Source: an uncultured Pseudomonadota bacterium (GTDB lineage Bacteria > Pseudomonadota > Gammaproteobacteria > Steroidobacterales > Steroidobacteraceae). From it: DNA of 64,000 nt. Below are positions 40,758 through 49,383 of the stretch, piece by piece. Position numbers and translations under genes: made by a program. Position 1 is the first letter of the stretch. Each line of letters starts with the position of its first letter. The DNA lies in the NCBI GenBank assembly GCA_903838705.1, contig CAILZL010000033.1, forward strand, positions 60,476 through 124,475. The letters are read 5' to 3'. The notes under the pieces were generated by a model, which did no database searches, was not told the origin of the DNA, and saw nothing but the letters and a program-made list of their open reading frames with translations.

Positions 40758-42023
40758 CTACACTGCTTTCAGCGAGGGCGCAGGACGTGATTTGGGCTCG
40801 CGACCATTGGCATAACTGTCGAACAGTTCCTCAATGCGCTGGAATACATCATTGATTACCTCGGCACGCGGCAGATGGGTAATCCGGAAGTGATTCCGGT
40901 AAGGCACATTGAAACTGGAACCCGGGGCAATCAGCACATGCTTATGTTCCAGCAGATCCAGAGCGAATTGCTGATCATCAATCTCCGGCAACGCATCGGT
41001 ACGGATCCGCAGGAAATCATAGATTGCCCCATTGGATAACCGCACATCCAGATACTTGCTCCTGCGCACGTTATCGACAATGGCCTGACGGGTTTCAAAC
41101 AGACGACCACCAGGTTTAACCAGATCACGGATACTCTGGTAACCACCCAGTGCAGTCTGCACTGCCCACTGACCGGGTACATTGGCGCACAGGCGCAGCG
41201 AGGACAGCAACTCTACTGCACTCAGATAGTCGCGTGCATGCTCAAGGTCTCCCGAGAAGACAGCCCAACCGACACGATACCCGCAGGCACGATACACCTT
41301 GGACAGACCCGACATGGTCACACACAGTGAACCTTGAACCAGAGTAGCCATCGGCGTGAATTCAGCTTCACCGTACAGCACCTGATCGTAGATTTCATCG
41401 GCAAACAAAGTCAAATGGTGCTTCTCAGCCAACGCCGCAATCTCTTCGAGAACCTTGCGGGGATAGACTGCGCCAGTAGGATTATTGGGGTTAATAACCA
41501 CTATCGCACGGGTTCGGCTGGTGATCAGCGCTTCAATATCCTTTGGATCCGGTACAAAGCCATTCTCAGGCAGACAGGGATAGTGAATCGCCCTGCCACG
41601 GTTCAGATTGACCGCCGCCGTCCATAACGGATAGTCAGGACTGGGCACCAGCACTTCATCATCTGTATTGAGCAAGCCGCGCAGACACAGGTCAATCAAT
41701 TCACTGACCCCGTTACCCATCACCACTTCATCGACACTGACGCCGCGAACACCCCGACTCTGCTGCAACATCACCACCGCTTCGCGCGCCGGGAAAATAC
41801 CCTTCTGGTGACAATAACCTTCGGCGGTCTTAAGATTTTCGATAATCGCCAATCGCATGGATTCCGGTGTACGGAAACCGAATGCACCTGGATTACCGAT
41901 GTTAAGCGAAATGATGTCATACCCCATCCGCTCCATTTCCTGGGCGCGCCGCGCCAGCTTGCCGCGAATTTCGTACTTCACGTTGGCAAGGCCGGAACTT
42001 GGACGGATGGTTCGCGCGGTCAT
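40758..42023 (-). CDS. alaA: Alanine aminotransferase (AlaA type)
   Basis: A fold-type I pyridoxal-phosphate aminotransferase of 421 residues, closest in pattern to E. coli AlaA (YfbQ), which makes alanine from pyruvate and glutamate. Lys242 in MSGLSKVYRACGYRVGW binds the cofactor. SLNIGNPGAFGFRTP, PSPDYPLWTAAV and NPNNPTGAVYP are typical. It is separated from addB by about 120 nt and from mazG by about 100 nt, so it may be monocistronic. Confidence 0.92.
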   Translation of the reverse strand: MTARTIRPSSGLANVKYEIRGKLARRAQEMERMGYDIISLNIGNPGAFGFRTPESMRLAIIENLKTAEGYCHQKGIFPAREAVVMLQQSRGVRGVSVDEVVMGNGVSELIDLCLRGLLNTDDEVLVPSPDYPLWTAAVNLNRGRAIHYPCLPENGFVPDPKDIEALITSRTRAIVVINPNNPTGAVYPRKVLEEIAALAEKHHLTLFADEIYDQVLYGEAEFTPMATLVQGSLCVTMSGLSKVYRACGYRVGWAVFSGDLEHARDYLSAVELLSSLRLCANVPGQWAVQTALGGYQSIRDLVKPGGRLFETRQAIVDNVRRSKYLDVRLSNGAIYDFLRIRTDALPEIDDQQFALDLLEHKHVLIAPGSSFNVPYRNHFRITHLPRAEVINDVFQRIEELFDSYANGREPKSRPAPSLKAV

Positions 42024-42126
42024 GAGGGCACCGATAACTGGATAACGGAAAATCAGGGGTTAATTTTGACACAAGCCTAGCAGAGATTGATGCCAGTGCC
42101 GAGAGCTGCCGCACAGATGAACGCGT

Positions 42127-42936
42127 CTAACCGCCCTTTTCCAGCTGTTTGGCCTCATCCCAGTAGCCATCCATTTCAGCGAGGGTGGCTTGCGGCAATT
42201 CCCGGCCTTGTTCGCTCAGGCGGGTTTCAACATGCCGGAAACGACGCTCAAATTTGAGATTGGTCTTACGGAGTGCCGACTCCGGATCGACCCCGGTATG
42301 ACGGCAGATATTCACCAGACAAAACAGCAGATCCCCCAGCTCATCTTCGATGTCAGTCTGAGAAGTACCAGCCTCAATAGCGGTTCGCGCTTCCCTGAAC
42401 TCCTCTTCGGCCTTGTCCAGCGCACCCGTGACATCGGGCCATTCAAAGCCAACACCGGCAGCGCGTTTGCCGAGCTTGGCTGCGCGAGTCAAAGCAGGCA
42501 ATGCGACAGGCACGTTATCCAGAACACTGACTTGATCTGTGCTCAGACTGGCTGCGCGTTCACGTCTTTTGTGCTCCTCCCATGCGAGATTCTGCTGCTC
42601 AGCAGTTTCAATCCGCTCGTTACCAAACACATGCGGATGACGGGACTCCATCTTGTCGCAGATACCCTGCACCACATCACCAAATGCAAAGTGCCCCTGT
42701 TCTTCAGCCATACGCGCATGAAAAACCACCTGAAACAACAAATCGCCCAGCTCTTCCAGCAAAGCAGATATCTTGCCTCGCTCAATGGCATCAGCGACTT
42801 CATAAGCCTCTTCCAGCGTATAGGGCGAAATCGATGCGAAAGTCTGTTGCCGGTCCCATGGACAGCCCTTGACCGGATCCCGAAGAGTCGCCATCAACTC
42901 AATCAACCGTTGTATGGATTGTGAATTTGCAGTCAC
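42127..42936 (-). CDS. mazG: Nucleoside triphosphate pyrophosphohydrolase MazG
   Basis: MazG hydrolyses nucleoside triphosphates to monophosphates and pyrophosphate. The 269-residue form has two MazG domains: an N-terminal one with GCPWDRQQTFASI, YTLEEAYEVADAI and LGDLLFQVVFHARM, and a second with EEEFREARTAIE and DELGDLLFCLVNICR. The start is a GTG overlapping the stop of the Nudix gene by 4 nt, so the two nucleotide-cleaning enzymes are translationally coupled. Confidence 0.95.
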   Translation of the reverse strand: MTANSQSIQRLIELMATLRDPVKGCPWDRQQTFASISPYTLEEAYEVADAIERGKISALLEELGDLLFQVVFHARMAEEQGHFAFGDVVQGICDKMESRHPHVFGNERIETAEQQNLAWEEHKRRERAASLSTDQVSVLDNVPVALPALTRAAKLGKRAAGVGFEWPDVTGALDKAEEEFREARTAIEAGTSQTDIEDELGDLLFCLVNICRHTGVDPESALRKTNLKFERRFRHVETRLSEQGRELPQATLAEMDGYWDEAKQLEKGG

Positions 42937-43607
42937 GTTTGCAGCTTTCCTGAATGTTCAATAAGCAACCGATAAAGGTTCATGATGATGCCGGCGGTAG
43001 CGCCCCATATACGGCGTTCACCATAGTGAAAATCATATACCTGAGCAGACAGTTCACCAATCCGGCGCTCTCGTGACTGATGATTGCTGGTATCCAGAAA
43101 ATGGGTAATGGGTACTTCAAATGCTTCCGCCACTTCATTCTCATCAAGCCTGAGATCGAACTCTGGCCGCACGAAACCAACCACTGGAGTGACACAGTAA
43201 CCTGTAAAAATAATCTGTTTGGGCAGATAACCAATTATTCGAACGCAGTCGCGTGACAACCCGATTTCTTCTTCCGTTTCCCGGAGTGCTGCGCTCATTG
43301 GCCCTGCATCAGCTGGTTCAATGCGACCGCCGGGAAAGCTGATCTGGCCGGCATGACGCCGCAAGTGACTCGCACGCCGAGTAAAAAGCAGGGTCAGACC
43401 TTCTGGTCTCTCTACGATGGGAACCAGCACAGCGGCACTGGTTCTATGTACCGGAATCAAATTTTCTAATTGAGCCTGCTGATCGAAGGAAACACCAGCG
43501 ATATAAGCCGGCTCATTCACATCAGGCACCTCAGTCAATACACTGAGTTCAATCAACTGGCTTATTTGATCAGGCCTGACAGATAAAGACTTACTACTCA
43601 CGGGCAC
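42933..43607 (-). CDS. CoA-pyrophosphatase-type Nudix hydrolase
   Basis: A Nudix hydrolase of the CoA diphosphatase subfamily, 224 residues from the chosen GTG. LLFTRRASHLRRHAGQISFP is the CoA-specific signature just before the Nudix box GGRIEPADAGPMSAALRETE, which continues with EEIGL. Its expected reaction is cleavage of CoA or CoA esters to phosphopantetheine and 3',5'-ADP. The frame extends upstream into fumC; I chose the GTG at 43607 near the fumC stop, with a second GTG at 43601 as alternative. Confidence 0.85.
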   Translation of the reverse strand: MPVSSKSLSVRPDQISQLIELSVLTEVPDVNEPAYIAGVSFDQQAQLENLIPVHRTSAAVLVPIVERPEGLTLLFTRRASHLRRHAGQISFPGGRIEPADAGPMSAALRETEEEIGLSRDCVRIIGYLPKQIIFTGYCVTPVVGFVRPEFDLRLDENEVAEAFEVPITHFLDTSNHQSRERRIGELSAQVYDFHYGERRIWGATAGIIMNLYRLLIEHSGKLQT

Positions 43608-44997
43608 CGCTCGTGCTATTGCCTCCTTCCGTAAGTCGCAAGGGATCGAGCAGATGCTGCAACTCTTCACGACTGAATTTCGTATGCTCAATTGCAACAT
43701 CAATAATCGGTCGTTGCTCGGCATAGGCCTGTCTGGCAATCACAGCCGCCTGCTCGTAACCAATTAATTCATTAAGGGCCGTAATCAGAACCGGATTACG
43801 CGCCAGCGTTGCTGCAATTCTCTCATCATTCACTGTCATACCACGTATCGCCTGATCAGCCAGCGAGCGTACTGCATTGCCTAGCAGCTCAATGCTTTGC
43901 AGCAAATTGCTGGCAATAACCGGCAACATAACATTCAACTGAAAATTGCCGGACTGACCCGCAACAGAAATGGTGAGGTCATTACCCATTACCTGAGCAG
44001 CCACCATGGCAACTGCCTCAGGAATGACCGGATTAACCTTGCCAGGCATGATGCTGCTGCCGGGTTGCAGTGCGGGTAGTGTGATTTCGCCCAGACCGGC
44101 CAGTGGACCACTGTTCATCCAGCGCAAATCGTTGGCTATTTTCATGAGGCACACAGCCAGAGTGCGCAAATGACCCGAGAATTCTACCGCCGTATCCTGA
44201 GCAGAAATGGCGGTGAATAAATCAGGGTGAGGTGCAAATACTACTCCCGTCCGGTTTGACAACCGCTCACATACTCTTCGGCCGAAATCTGGATGAGCAT
44301 TGATACCGGTACCTACCGCCGTTCCGCCGATCGCCAGAAGTTGCAATCGCGGCAGGCAGCTCTGCAGACGCTCCATGCATTGTTCAAACTGGCACTGCCA
44401 GCCACCCAGCTCCTGCGAGAGCGTCACTGGCATGGCATCCATCAGATGTGTACGACCGGTTTTTACCTGCTTTCCAAAAATCTGTCGCCGATCGGCAATG
44501 CACTCACACATTCTGCGTAGTGCCGGCAGTAACTTGTCAGTGATCTGTACTGTTGCACTGACATGAATTGCACTGGGGATCACATCATTGGAACTCTGAC
44601 TCAGATTGACATGATCATTAGGATGTACGGTAAGCTCTGATAGCTGACTGGCCAGATTGGCAATAACTTCATTAAGGTTCATGTTGGTACTGGTGCCTGA
44701 GCCGGTCTGGAACACATCCAGTGGAAATTGATCAGCATGTTTTCCCTCAGCAATTTCCAGTGCAACTGTTTCAATTGCTCCTGCAATACGCACATCCAGC
44801 CCGGACAGTTCCACATTGGCCTGGGCAGCCGCCCATTTGATCAGAGCCACAGATCTAATAAAGGCAGATGGAAACCGGAGTTCGCTGAACTGAAAATTCT
44901 GGAGTGCACGCTGCGTTTGCGCACCCCACTGCGCCCTGGCAGGAACGGCCACTTCGCCCATGCTGTCATGCTCGATACGATATTCTGAATTCGACAT
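43594..44997 (-). CDS. fumC: Fumarate hydratase, class II
   Basis: A 467-residue iron-independent fumarase. The family signature GSSIMPGKVNPVIPE, the substrate-site FQTGSGTSTNMNLNEVIA, and TGRTHLMDAMPVTL with the conserved His are all visible. Start: the ATG at 44997; an upstream TTG is less likely. Aspartase and argininosuccinate lyase are relatives, but the residues around GTGINAHPDFGRRV fit fumarase. Together with the class I enzyme this gives the cell an oxidant-stable second fumarase. It overlaps the Nudix gene by 14 nt. Confidence 0.93.
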   Translation of the reverse strand: MSNSEYRIEHDSMGEVAVPARAQWGAQTQRALQNFQFSELRFPSAFIRSVALIKWAAAQANVELSGLDVRIAGAIETVALEIAEGKHADQFPLDVFQTGSGTSTNMNLNEVIANLASQLSELTVHPNDHVNLSQSSNDVIPSAIHVSATVQITDKLLPALRRMCECIADRRQIFGKQVKTGRTHLMDAMPVTLSQELGGWQCQFEQCMERLQSCLPRLQLLAIGGTAVGTGINAHPDFGRRVCERLSNRTGVVFAPHPDLFTAISAQDTAVEFSGHLRTLAVCLMKIANDLRWMNSGPLAGLGEITLPALQPGSSIMPGKVNPVIPEAVAMVAAQVMGNDLTISVAGQSGNFQLNVMLPVIASNLLQSIELLGNAVRSLADQAIRGMTVNDERIAATLARNPVLITALNELIGYEQAAVIARQAYAEQRPIIDVAIEHTKFSREELQHLLDPLRLTEGGNSTSGARE

Positions 44998-45132
44998 GAT
45001 ATGCACTATCAACCCAGATTAAATACAGTCTCTTCTAAACCGGTACGGCATGTTCAGACTTTACACCAATCAGCAACCTGGAACGCGTCGATAAACAGAA
45101 TTCACACACATTGAAAATTGAACATACGTTCG

Positions 45133-46239
45133 TTATTTCAATGCCCTGGTCAGAAACGGAAGTGACCGATCAAGCCGGTGATCAATTTCTGAATGGGTGC
45201 CATCAAACTCTTCATAAGTATGTTCGATACCGGCAATCTGCATGCGTTTGGAAAGGATACGCGTGCCATAGTGGATGTGGTATTGATCGCGCCAGCCACA
45301 ATCAATGTATATACCCCGCAATGAGCGCAGATTTTTCTGGTACTTAGAAACCAGATTGATCGGATCATTTTTCTGCCATTTTTTCCATCGCGACGTAATG
45401 CACTCGCCCGTATCAAGATTGAATGGCAGGCGAAATCCATTCGGTGCCGCCGGATCGGGATCGTAGCTGGCGGCCATACACAGATTCATCAATGTGTGTA
45501 CTTCGGCCGCCGTGGGTCTGGCATTGCCCCACATCCGGGATAAAAACCGCTTTACACGCCCGTCATCCATGCCCGTTGCTGCACCCTGTTCCAACCTGTG
45601 TACGTTGACACGACCATCTCGCAGGGGAACCGGGCGATATCTTGCCAGCTCCTTCAATGTATTGGGCCAGTCGTGCCAGTAGACAAAATCAAAATAGGCA
45701 TCTCCAGAATGGTTGGCAATCGCGCCCCAGGTGGAAGCGTACTTCATGCCATGAATAATGGTGCCATAACCACCTGATGATTTACCAAAACAGCCGCGGT
45801 ATTCCCGTGACGCCAGTGTGCGGAATTCGCGATCTACAAACGGAATGATTTCCTTGATCAGATAATCTGCGTAGGGGCCAATTGCCGATGAATTGATGTA
45901 CTGATTTCCACCCAGTGCCGTGAAACAGTCCGGAAATACAATGATGGCAGGCGCCATCTTGCGCTCATGAATCAGGCGCGCAGCGCGCTCGGGCAAATTT
46001 TCACTGAAGTTTTTCCATGCAAGGTGTGACAGTCCAGAGCTGGTATAGCCAGCCATATCCATCAGCATGGGAAAGCGTTTTCCTGAACCTGCAGCTCGGC
46101 CCTGATCATATTGAGGTGGCAACCATACCGCCAGCTTGCGTATATGCGGGTCGCCCAACGAATTATCCTGCAACAGTCTGGAGACATGCTCCAGTATAAC
46201 GACTGTGCCTTCTTGACATCGGCTACGCTTGAGTGCCAT
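45133..46239 (-). CDS. Putative esterase, alpha/beta-hydrolase fold (esterase D type)
   Basis: The 368-residue protein looks like the esterase D / enterochelin-esterase group. KLAVWLPPQYD opens the domain, PAIIVFPDCFTALGGNQYIN follows, IIPFVDREFRTLASREYRGC leads to the nucleophile elbow GKSSGG (GxSxG), and the acid and His are expected in DCGWRDQYHIHYGTRIL and DGTHSEIDHR. No signal peptide is seen, so it is probably cytoplasmic. The substrate is unknown. It is flanked by non-coding gaps on both sides and appears monocistronic. Confidence 0.78.
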   Translation of the reverse strand: MALKRSRCQEGTVVILEHVSRLLQDNSLGDPHIRKLAVWLPPQYDQGRAAGSGKRFPMLMDMAGYTSSGLSHLAWKNFSENLPERAARLIHERKMAPAIIVFPDCFTALGGNQYINSSAIGPYADYLIKEIIPFVDREFRTLASREYRGCFGKSSGGYGTIIHGMKYASTWGAIANHSGDAYFDFVYWHDWPNTLKELARYRPVPLRDGRVNVHRLEQGAATGMDDGRVKRFLSRMWGNARPTAAEVHTLMNLCMAASYDPDPAAPNGFRLPFNLDTGECITSRWKKWQKNDPINLVSKYQKNLRSLRGIYIDCGWRDQYHIHYGTRILSKRMQIAGIEHTYEEFDGTHSEIDHRLDRSLPFLTRALK

Positions 46240-46274
46240 TACCAGCCCCTGTGAGACATATCCATTATCAAATC

Positions 46275-46358
46275 ATGACTCGAACCATAGTCATCGTCAT
46301 CGTCATTGCGACTGCATGTATAGGTCTAGGATTTGTATCTCGCACCGGAGATCAGTGA
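46275..46358 (+). CDS. Possible small membrane peptide (27 aa)
   Basis: An ATG-to-TGA frame encodes a 27-residue peptide that begins MTRTIVIVIVIATACIGLGF and ends in a short polar tail, SRTGDQ. It could form one membrane helix. No convincing ribosome site precedes it and it lies just upstream of the divergent esterase start. I do not recognise it; it may be chance. Confidence 0.25.
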   Translation: MTRTIVIVIVIATACIGLGFVSRTGDQ

Positions 46359-46440
46359 CTTATTATTTTGAAACGGTACATCCATTGCAATCAGCAGTAA
46401 ACCAAAATTCTGAAACAGTATCTGATTTACAATACAAAAA

Positions 46441-46469
46441 TTCCCGACAAACCGGAGTCTGTCGGGAAA
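46441..46469 (-). terminator. Intrinsic terminator of the RRM-protein gene
   Basis: A perfect 9-bp stem TTCCCGACA/TGTCGGGAA with a 10-nt loop is followed, in the minus-strand RNA, by UUUUUGUAUUGU. It lies about 130 nt after the RRM-protein stop. Confidence 0.8.
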
Positions 46470-46600
46470 ATTGTAAGTTTCAGAACTTGTGTGAAGCCGG
46501 GATTACAGACGCAAACTTAATCAGTACGCGCTGACACCGGCACCACAAACACTGAAGCACCCAGAGAAATATCTGGTCACTTCAGAGTTAAGTCTGCGAA

Positions 46601-46927
46601 TTACCAGCGACCGCCGCCGCCACCGCCGTAGCCGCCGCCACTGCGACCACCACCGCCATAGCCACCACCGCCACCACCATTACGTGGCTTGTCCTGGGCT
46701 TCGTTGACTTTCAGCGGACGACCGCCCATGTCCTGACCGTTCAGGGCCTGGATGGCACGTGCAGCATCGGCGCTTGGCATTTCGACAAAGCCGAAACCAC
46801 GCGGGCGACCGGTTTCACGGTCGTTGATCAGGCTGACTGAATCAACTGAACCATGTTGCGAAAACAAAGCACGAACCTGGGCTTCGTCGGCAGAAAAGGG
46901 CAGATTGCCCACATAAATCTTGCTCAT
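46601..46927 (-). CDS. Glycine-rich RNA-binding protein (single RRM)
   Basis: The 108-residue protein has one RNA recognition motif (about residues 1-78) with RNP2 KIYVGNLPF (3-11) and RNP1 RGFGFVEM (about 41-48). A Gly-rich tail of GGGGYGGGGRSGGG type ends in RW. Bacterial proteins of this type are often cold- or stress-induced RNA chaperones. ATG at 46927 is chosen because GGAAGG lies upstream and it begins the RRM directly; upstream in-frame ATGs would add 11 unrelated residues. A leader of up to 400 nt precedes it. Confidence 0.9.
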   Translation of the reverse strand: MSKIYVGNLPFSADEAQVRALFSQHGSVDSVSLINDRETGRPRGFGFVEMPSADAARAIQALNGQDMGGRPLKVNEAQDKPRNGGGGGGYGGGGRSGGGYGGGGGGRW

Positions 46928-47329
46928 TGAAAAAAGACCTTCCACATATAAATCCATCACCGACCTGAATCCAGATAACGGGAGAGGGTAAAAAAAACGA
47001 TAGGTGAACTTATGCTCACTCTGTCTCCTTGATCGGTAACCTCTTTGTCACTTACCTTTCTCAAGGACAGAAACGAACAGGCCAGCCAACCAAGCACAAT
47101 ATACAGGTTTACAGCGCAACTACGAACCTAAGTTGGCTGAATTAACAAATATATGAGAAAAAACCTCCGGATTTGGCGAATTTCAATCGCAAATTGCCAT
47201 ATTTGCTCCAATACAGGACAAAGTTGGTGACACTCAGAGCCACTTAGCAGTACTCACGCCAGTTCCTTGTCCCGAACAATCCGCAGCCGCAGACCAGAAT
47301 CCGATCTGAATGAGCCTTGCTCCTGCCCC
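46928..47329. other. Leader region of the RRM-protein gene, downstream of ggt
   Basis: No gene is seen. On the minus strand a small hairpin (GTGAGC ATAA GTTCAC, 47004-47019) lies 6 nt before a U8 tract (46990-46997), about 65 nt upstream of the RRM-protein ATG. It could be a weak attenuator or part of a structured leader. No clear ggt terminator is visible. Confidence 0.4.
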
Positions 47330-49024
47330 CTAAAAGCCCGCGACAGTACTGTCTGCATCGCGTCTGTCAGCCCCACCCTCCAGCATCCCATCCTTCTGGT
47401 TGACCACGACGACCTGAGCCGCACCGAAAGATTCACGCATTGCAATCTGGTGCCCCAGGGATCGCAAGCCGGAAAGTGAATCCTCAGAAAATCCGAATTT
47501 TTCAGCGTAGACGGTATCGGGTAACCACTGATGATGAATACGACCCGCGTCCACTGCTGCTTGCGCATTCATGTTGTGGTCAACCACATTCAGAATAGTT
47601 TGCGTTACGGTGTTGATAATGGTTCGGCCACCGGGACTGCCCGTCACCATGAACAACCTGCTATCTTTGGTCAGGATGGTGGGCGACATGCTCGATAACA
47701 TACGCTTGCCTGGCTCAGCGAGATTTGGCGACGTACCAATCAACCCCTGATCATTCGTCAATCCGGGTTGAGCATTGAAGTCCCCCATTTCGTTATTGAG
47801 CAGAAATCCGGTACCGGGTGCGACAATGCCCGAGCCATAAGCTGATTCGAGTGTGTATGTCAGCGAAACTGCATTTCTGGCACTGTCGACCACAGAGAGA
47901 TGTGTAGTCTGAGGGCTTTCTTCCGGCCAATCGAAACTGTCGGGTGATGAAGGCGATGCTGACTTCAAATTGATGGTTGTACGCAAGGATGCGGCATATT
48001 CCTTCGATAGCAGACGCTGCATCGGCATATCGGGATTAAAACCCGGGTCACCAAGATAGTGAGCACGATCAGCAAATACCCGCCGCATGCCTTCAGTCAT
48101 CAGATGCAGTGTTGCTGTCGTACCAAACCCCATACTGCCGACATCATATCCCTCGAACATATTCAGCATCTCAATCACCGCTGCAGCAGAACTGGGTGGA
48201 GGAACCGTTAGCACCTCATACCCACGGTAAGTACCACGTAGTGGCGCGCGTACTACTGGACGATAATCAGCCAGATCCTTCAGGCTGAGCACGCCACCAC
48301 CACTTTGTATTTCCTTCACAATCAACTGAGCGGTTCGACCTTTATAAAATCCATCGGGACCGGAGCGTGATATCAACTTCAGCGTAGTAGCCAGATCCTT
48401 TTGCACCAACCGCTCACCCTGCTCAAAAGGCTTACCATTGTTGGAAAATTGCACATTGGCTGCCGGATATTTCTGCATGCGCCGCATCCCTTCGTGCAAT
48501 GAAGTTGAAAGCTCATCACTGACAATGAACCCTTGTGATGCAAGGCGAATCGCCGGTGCCAGAAGCTGAGCCCAGGGTAACTTGCCATGTTCGCGCCAGG
48601 CCAGATGCAGGCCAGCCACCGTCCCCGGCACACCCACAGAGAGATGACTGAAATGGTGACGCTGCGCATCGTACTTCCCATCCACAAGCCACATATCAGG
48701 TCGACTTGCCTGTGGCGCAGTTTCACGAAAGTCATATACCACTGGCTCGCCTTGCGCAGGTCTATACAACAGAAAGCCGCCGCCGCCTATATTGCCAGCA
48801 GAAGGATGCGTCACCGCCAATGCAAATGCTGTAGCAATGGCGCCATCCATCGCATTCCCTCCCGCCTTCATGATGTCCGCCCCGACCTGCGATGCAATCG
48901 TTTCCTGGGAAACAACCATTGCATGCCTCATACGCAACGGCGCATTGGCTGAGTGCGCCACTCCACCCACCATCAGGAGCAACACAAGCGACAGATGAAT
49001 CAGGCGATAGACAACAATTTTCAT
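47330..49024 (-). CDS. ggt: Gamma-glutamyltransferase
   Basis: A periplasmic enzyme that transfers or hydrolyses the gamma-glutamyl group of glutathione and related compounds. The ATG at 49024 gives a 564-residue precursor with a signal peptide (MKIVVYRLIHLSLVLLLMVG, cleavage after about residue 26). The open frame runs 67 codons further upstream, but those residues look non-coding. Autocleavage is expected before Thr373 in PQTTHLSVVD, which becomes the catalytic N-terminus of the small subunit. GNAMDGAIATAFALAVTHP and GGGFLLY near the start and GSPGGRTIINTV near the end are family blocks. It may supply amino acids or act on extracellular glutathione. Confidence 0.95.
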   Translation of the reverse strand: MKIVVYRLIHLSLVLLLMVGGVAHSANAPLRMRHAMVVSQETIASQVGADIMKAGGNAMDGAIATAFALAVTHPSAGNIGGGGFLLYRPAQGEPVVYDFRETAPQASRPDMWLVDGKYDAQRHHFSHLSVGVPGTVAGLHLAWREHGKLPWAQLLAPAIRLASQGFIVSDELSTSLHEGMRRMQKYPAANVQFSNNGKPFEQGERLVQKDLATTLKLISRSGPDGFYKGRTAQLIVKEIQSGGGVLSLKDLADYRPVVRAPLRGTYRGYEVLTVPPPSSAAAVIEMLNMFEGYDVGSMGFGTTATLHLMTEGMRRVFADRAHYLGDPGFNPDMPMQRLLSKEYAASLRTTINLKSASPSSPDSFDWPEESPQTTHLSVVDSARNAVSLTYTLESAYGSGIVAPGTGFLLNNEMGDFNAQPGLTNDQGLIGTSPNLAEPGKRMLSSMSPTILTKDSRLFMVTGSPGGRTIINTVTQTILNVVDHNMNAQAAVDAGRIHHQWLPDTVYAEKFGFSEDSLSGLRSLGHQIAMRESFGAAQVVVVNQKDGMLEGGADRRDADSTVAGF

Positions 49025-49383
49025 GGGTATTCGCAGCGAATGACAGTTTATATATCGGTATCTGAATTGGTTACACGAAACCGGACTATACAGCCATGCA
49101 GCATCCAGCTTGAATATTGCTGGCAATCTTTTCTGCTGTATCAGCCATCTGGAATTGAAGCTAATACCGCAAAGAACCACCACAATTAAAACTGACTGGC
49201 CGAACCCAGAGTGAACACCAATCAATAATTTTTTCTTCTAAATTAGGGGATTAGTTCACATAGATAGACACGAATCGTGCTTGCCCGCCTTTTAACCTAA
49301 CCCATAAAATTCAACTCATCAAACCTGCGTAACGGCAAGCAATTACTAATACGGAATGATCTATTCCGTAGAGGCCAATTAAC
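49025..49383. other. Divergent region between ggt and the plus-strand phosphoesterase gene
   Basis: No gene is evident. It should contain both promoters. Its AT-rich right half ends in an inverted repeat just upstream of the phosphoesterase ribosome site (listed separately). Confidence 0.5.
49350..49370 (+). promoter_or_regulatory. Inverted repeat in the leader of the plus-strand phosphoesterase gene
   Basis: TACGGAAT and ATTCCGTA form a perfect 8-bp inverted repeat around GATCT. It ends directly before the ribosome site GAGG (49371-49374) of the gene starting at 49384. It could be an operator or an mRNA hairpin that limits translation. Confidence 0.45.

Larger units (their letters stand above)
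46240..46600. other. Intergenic region between the esterase and RRM-protein genes
   Basis: It holds the promoter side of the esterase gene, a strong hairpin terminator of the RRM-protein gene, and a possible 27-codon membrane-peptide frame on the plus strand (listed separately). Nothing else is evident. Confidence 0.5.

Noticed and set aside
47254..47568. 104-codon frame overlapping the 3' end of ggt
   Set aside because: Most of it lies in another frame of ggt, with no ribosome site or recognisable motif.
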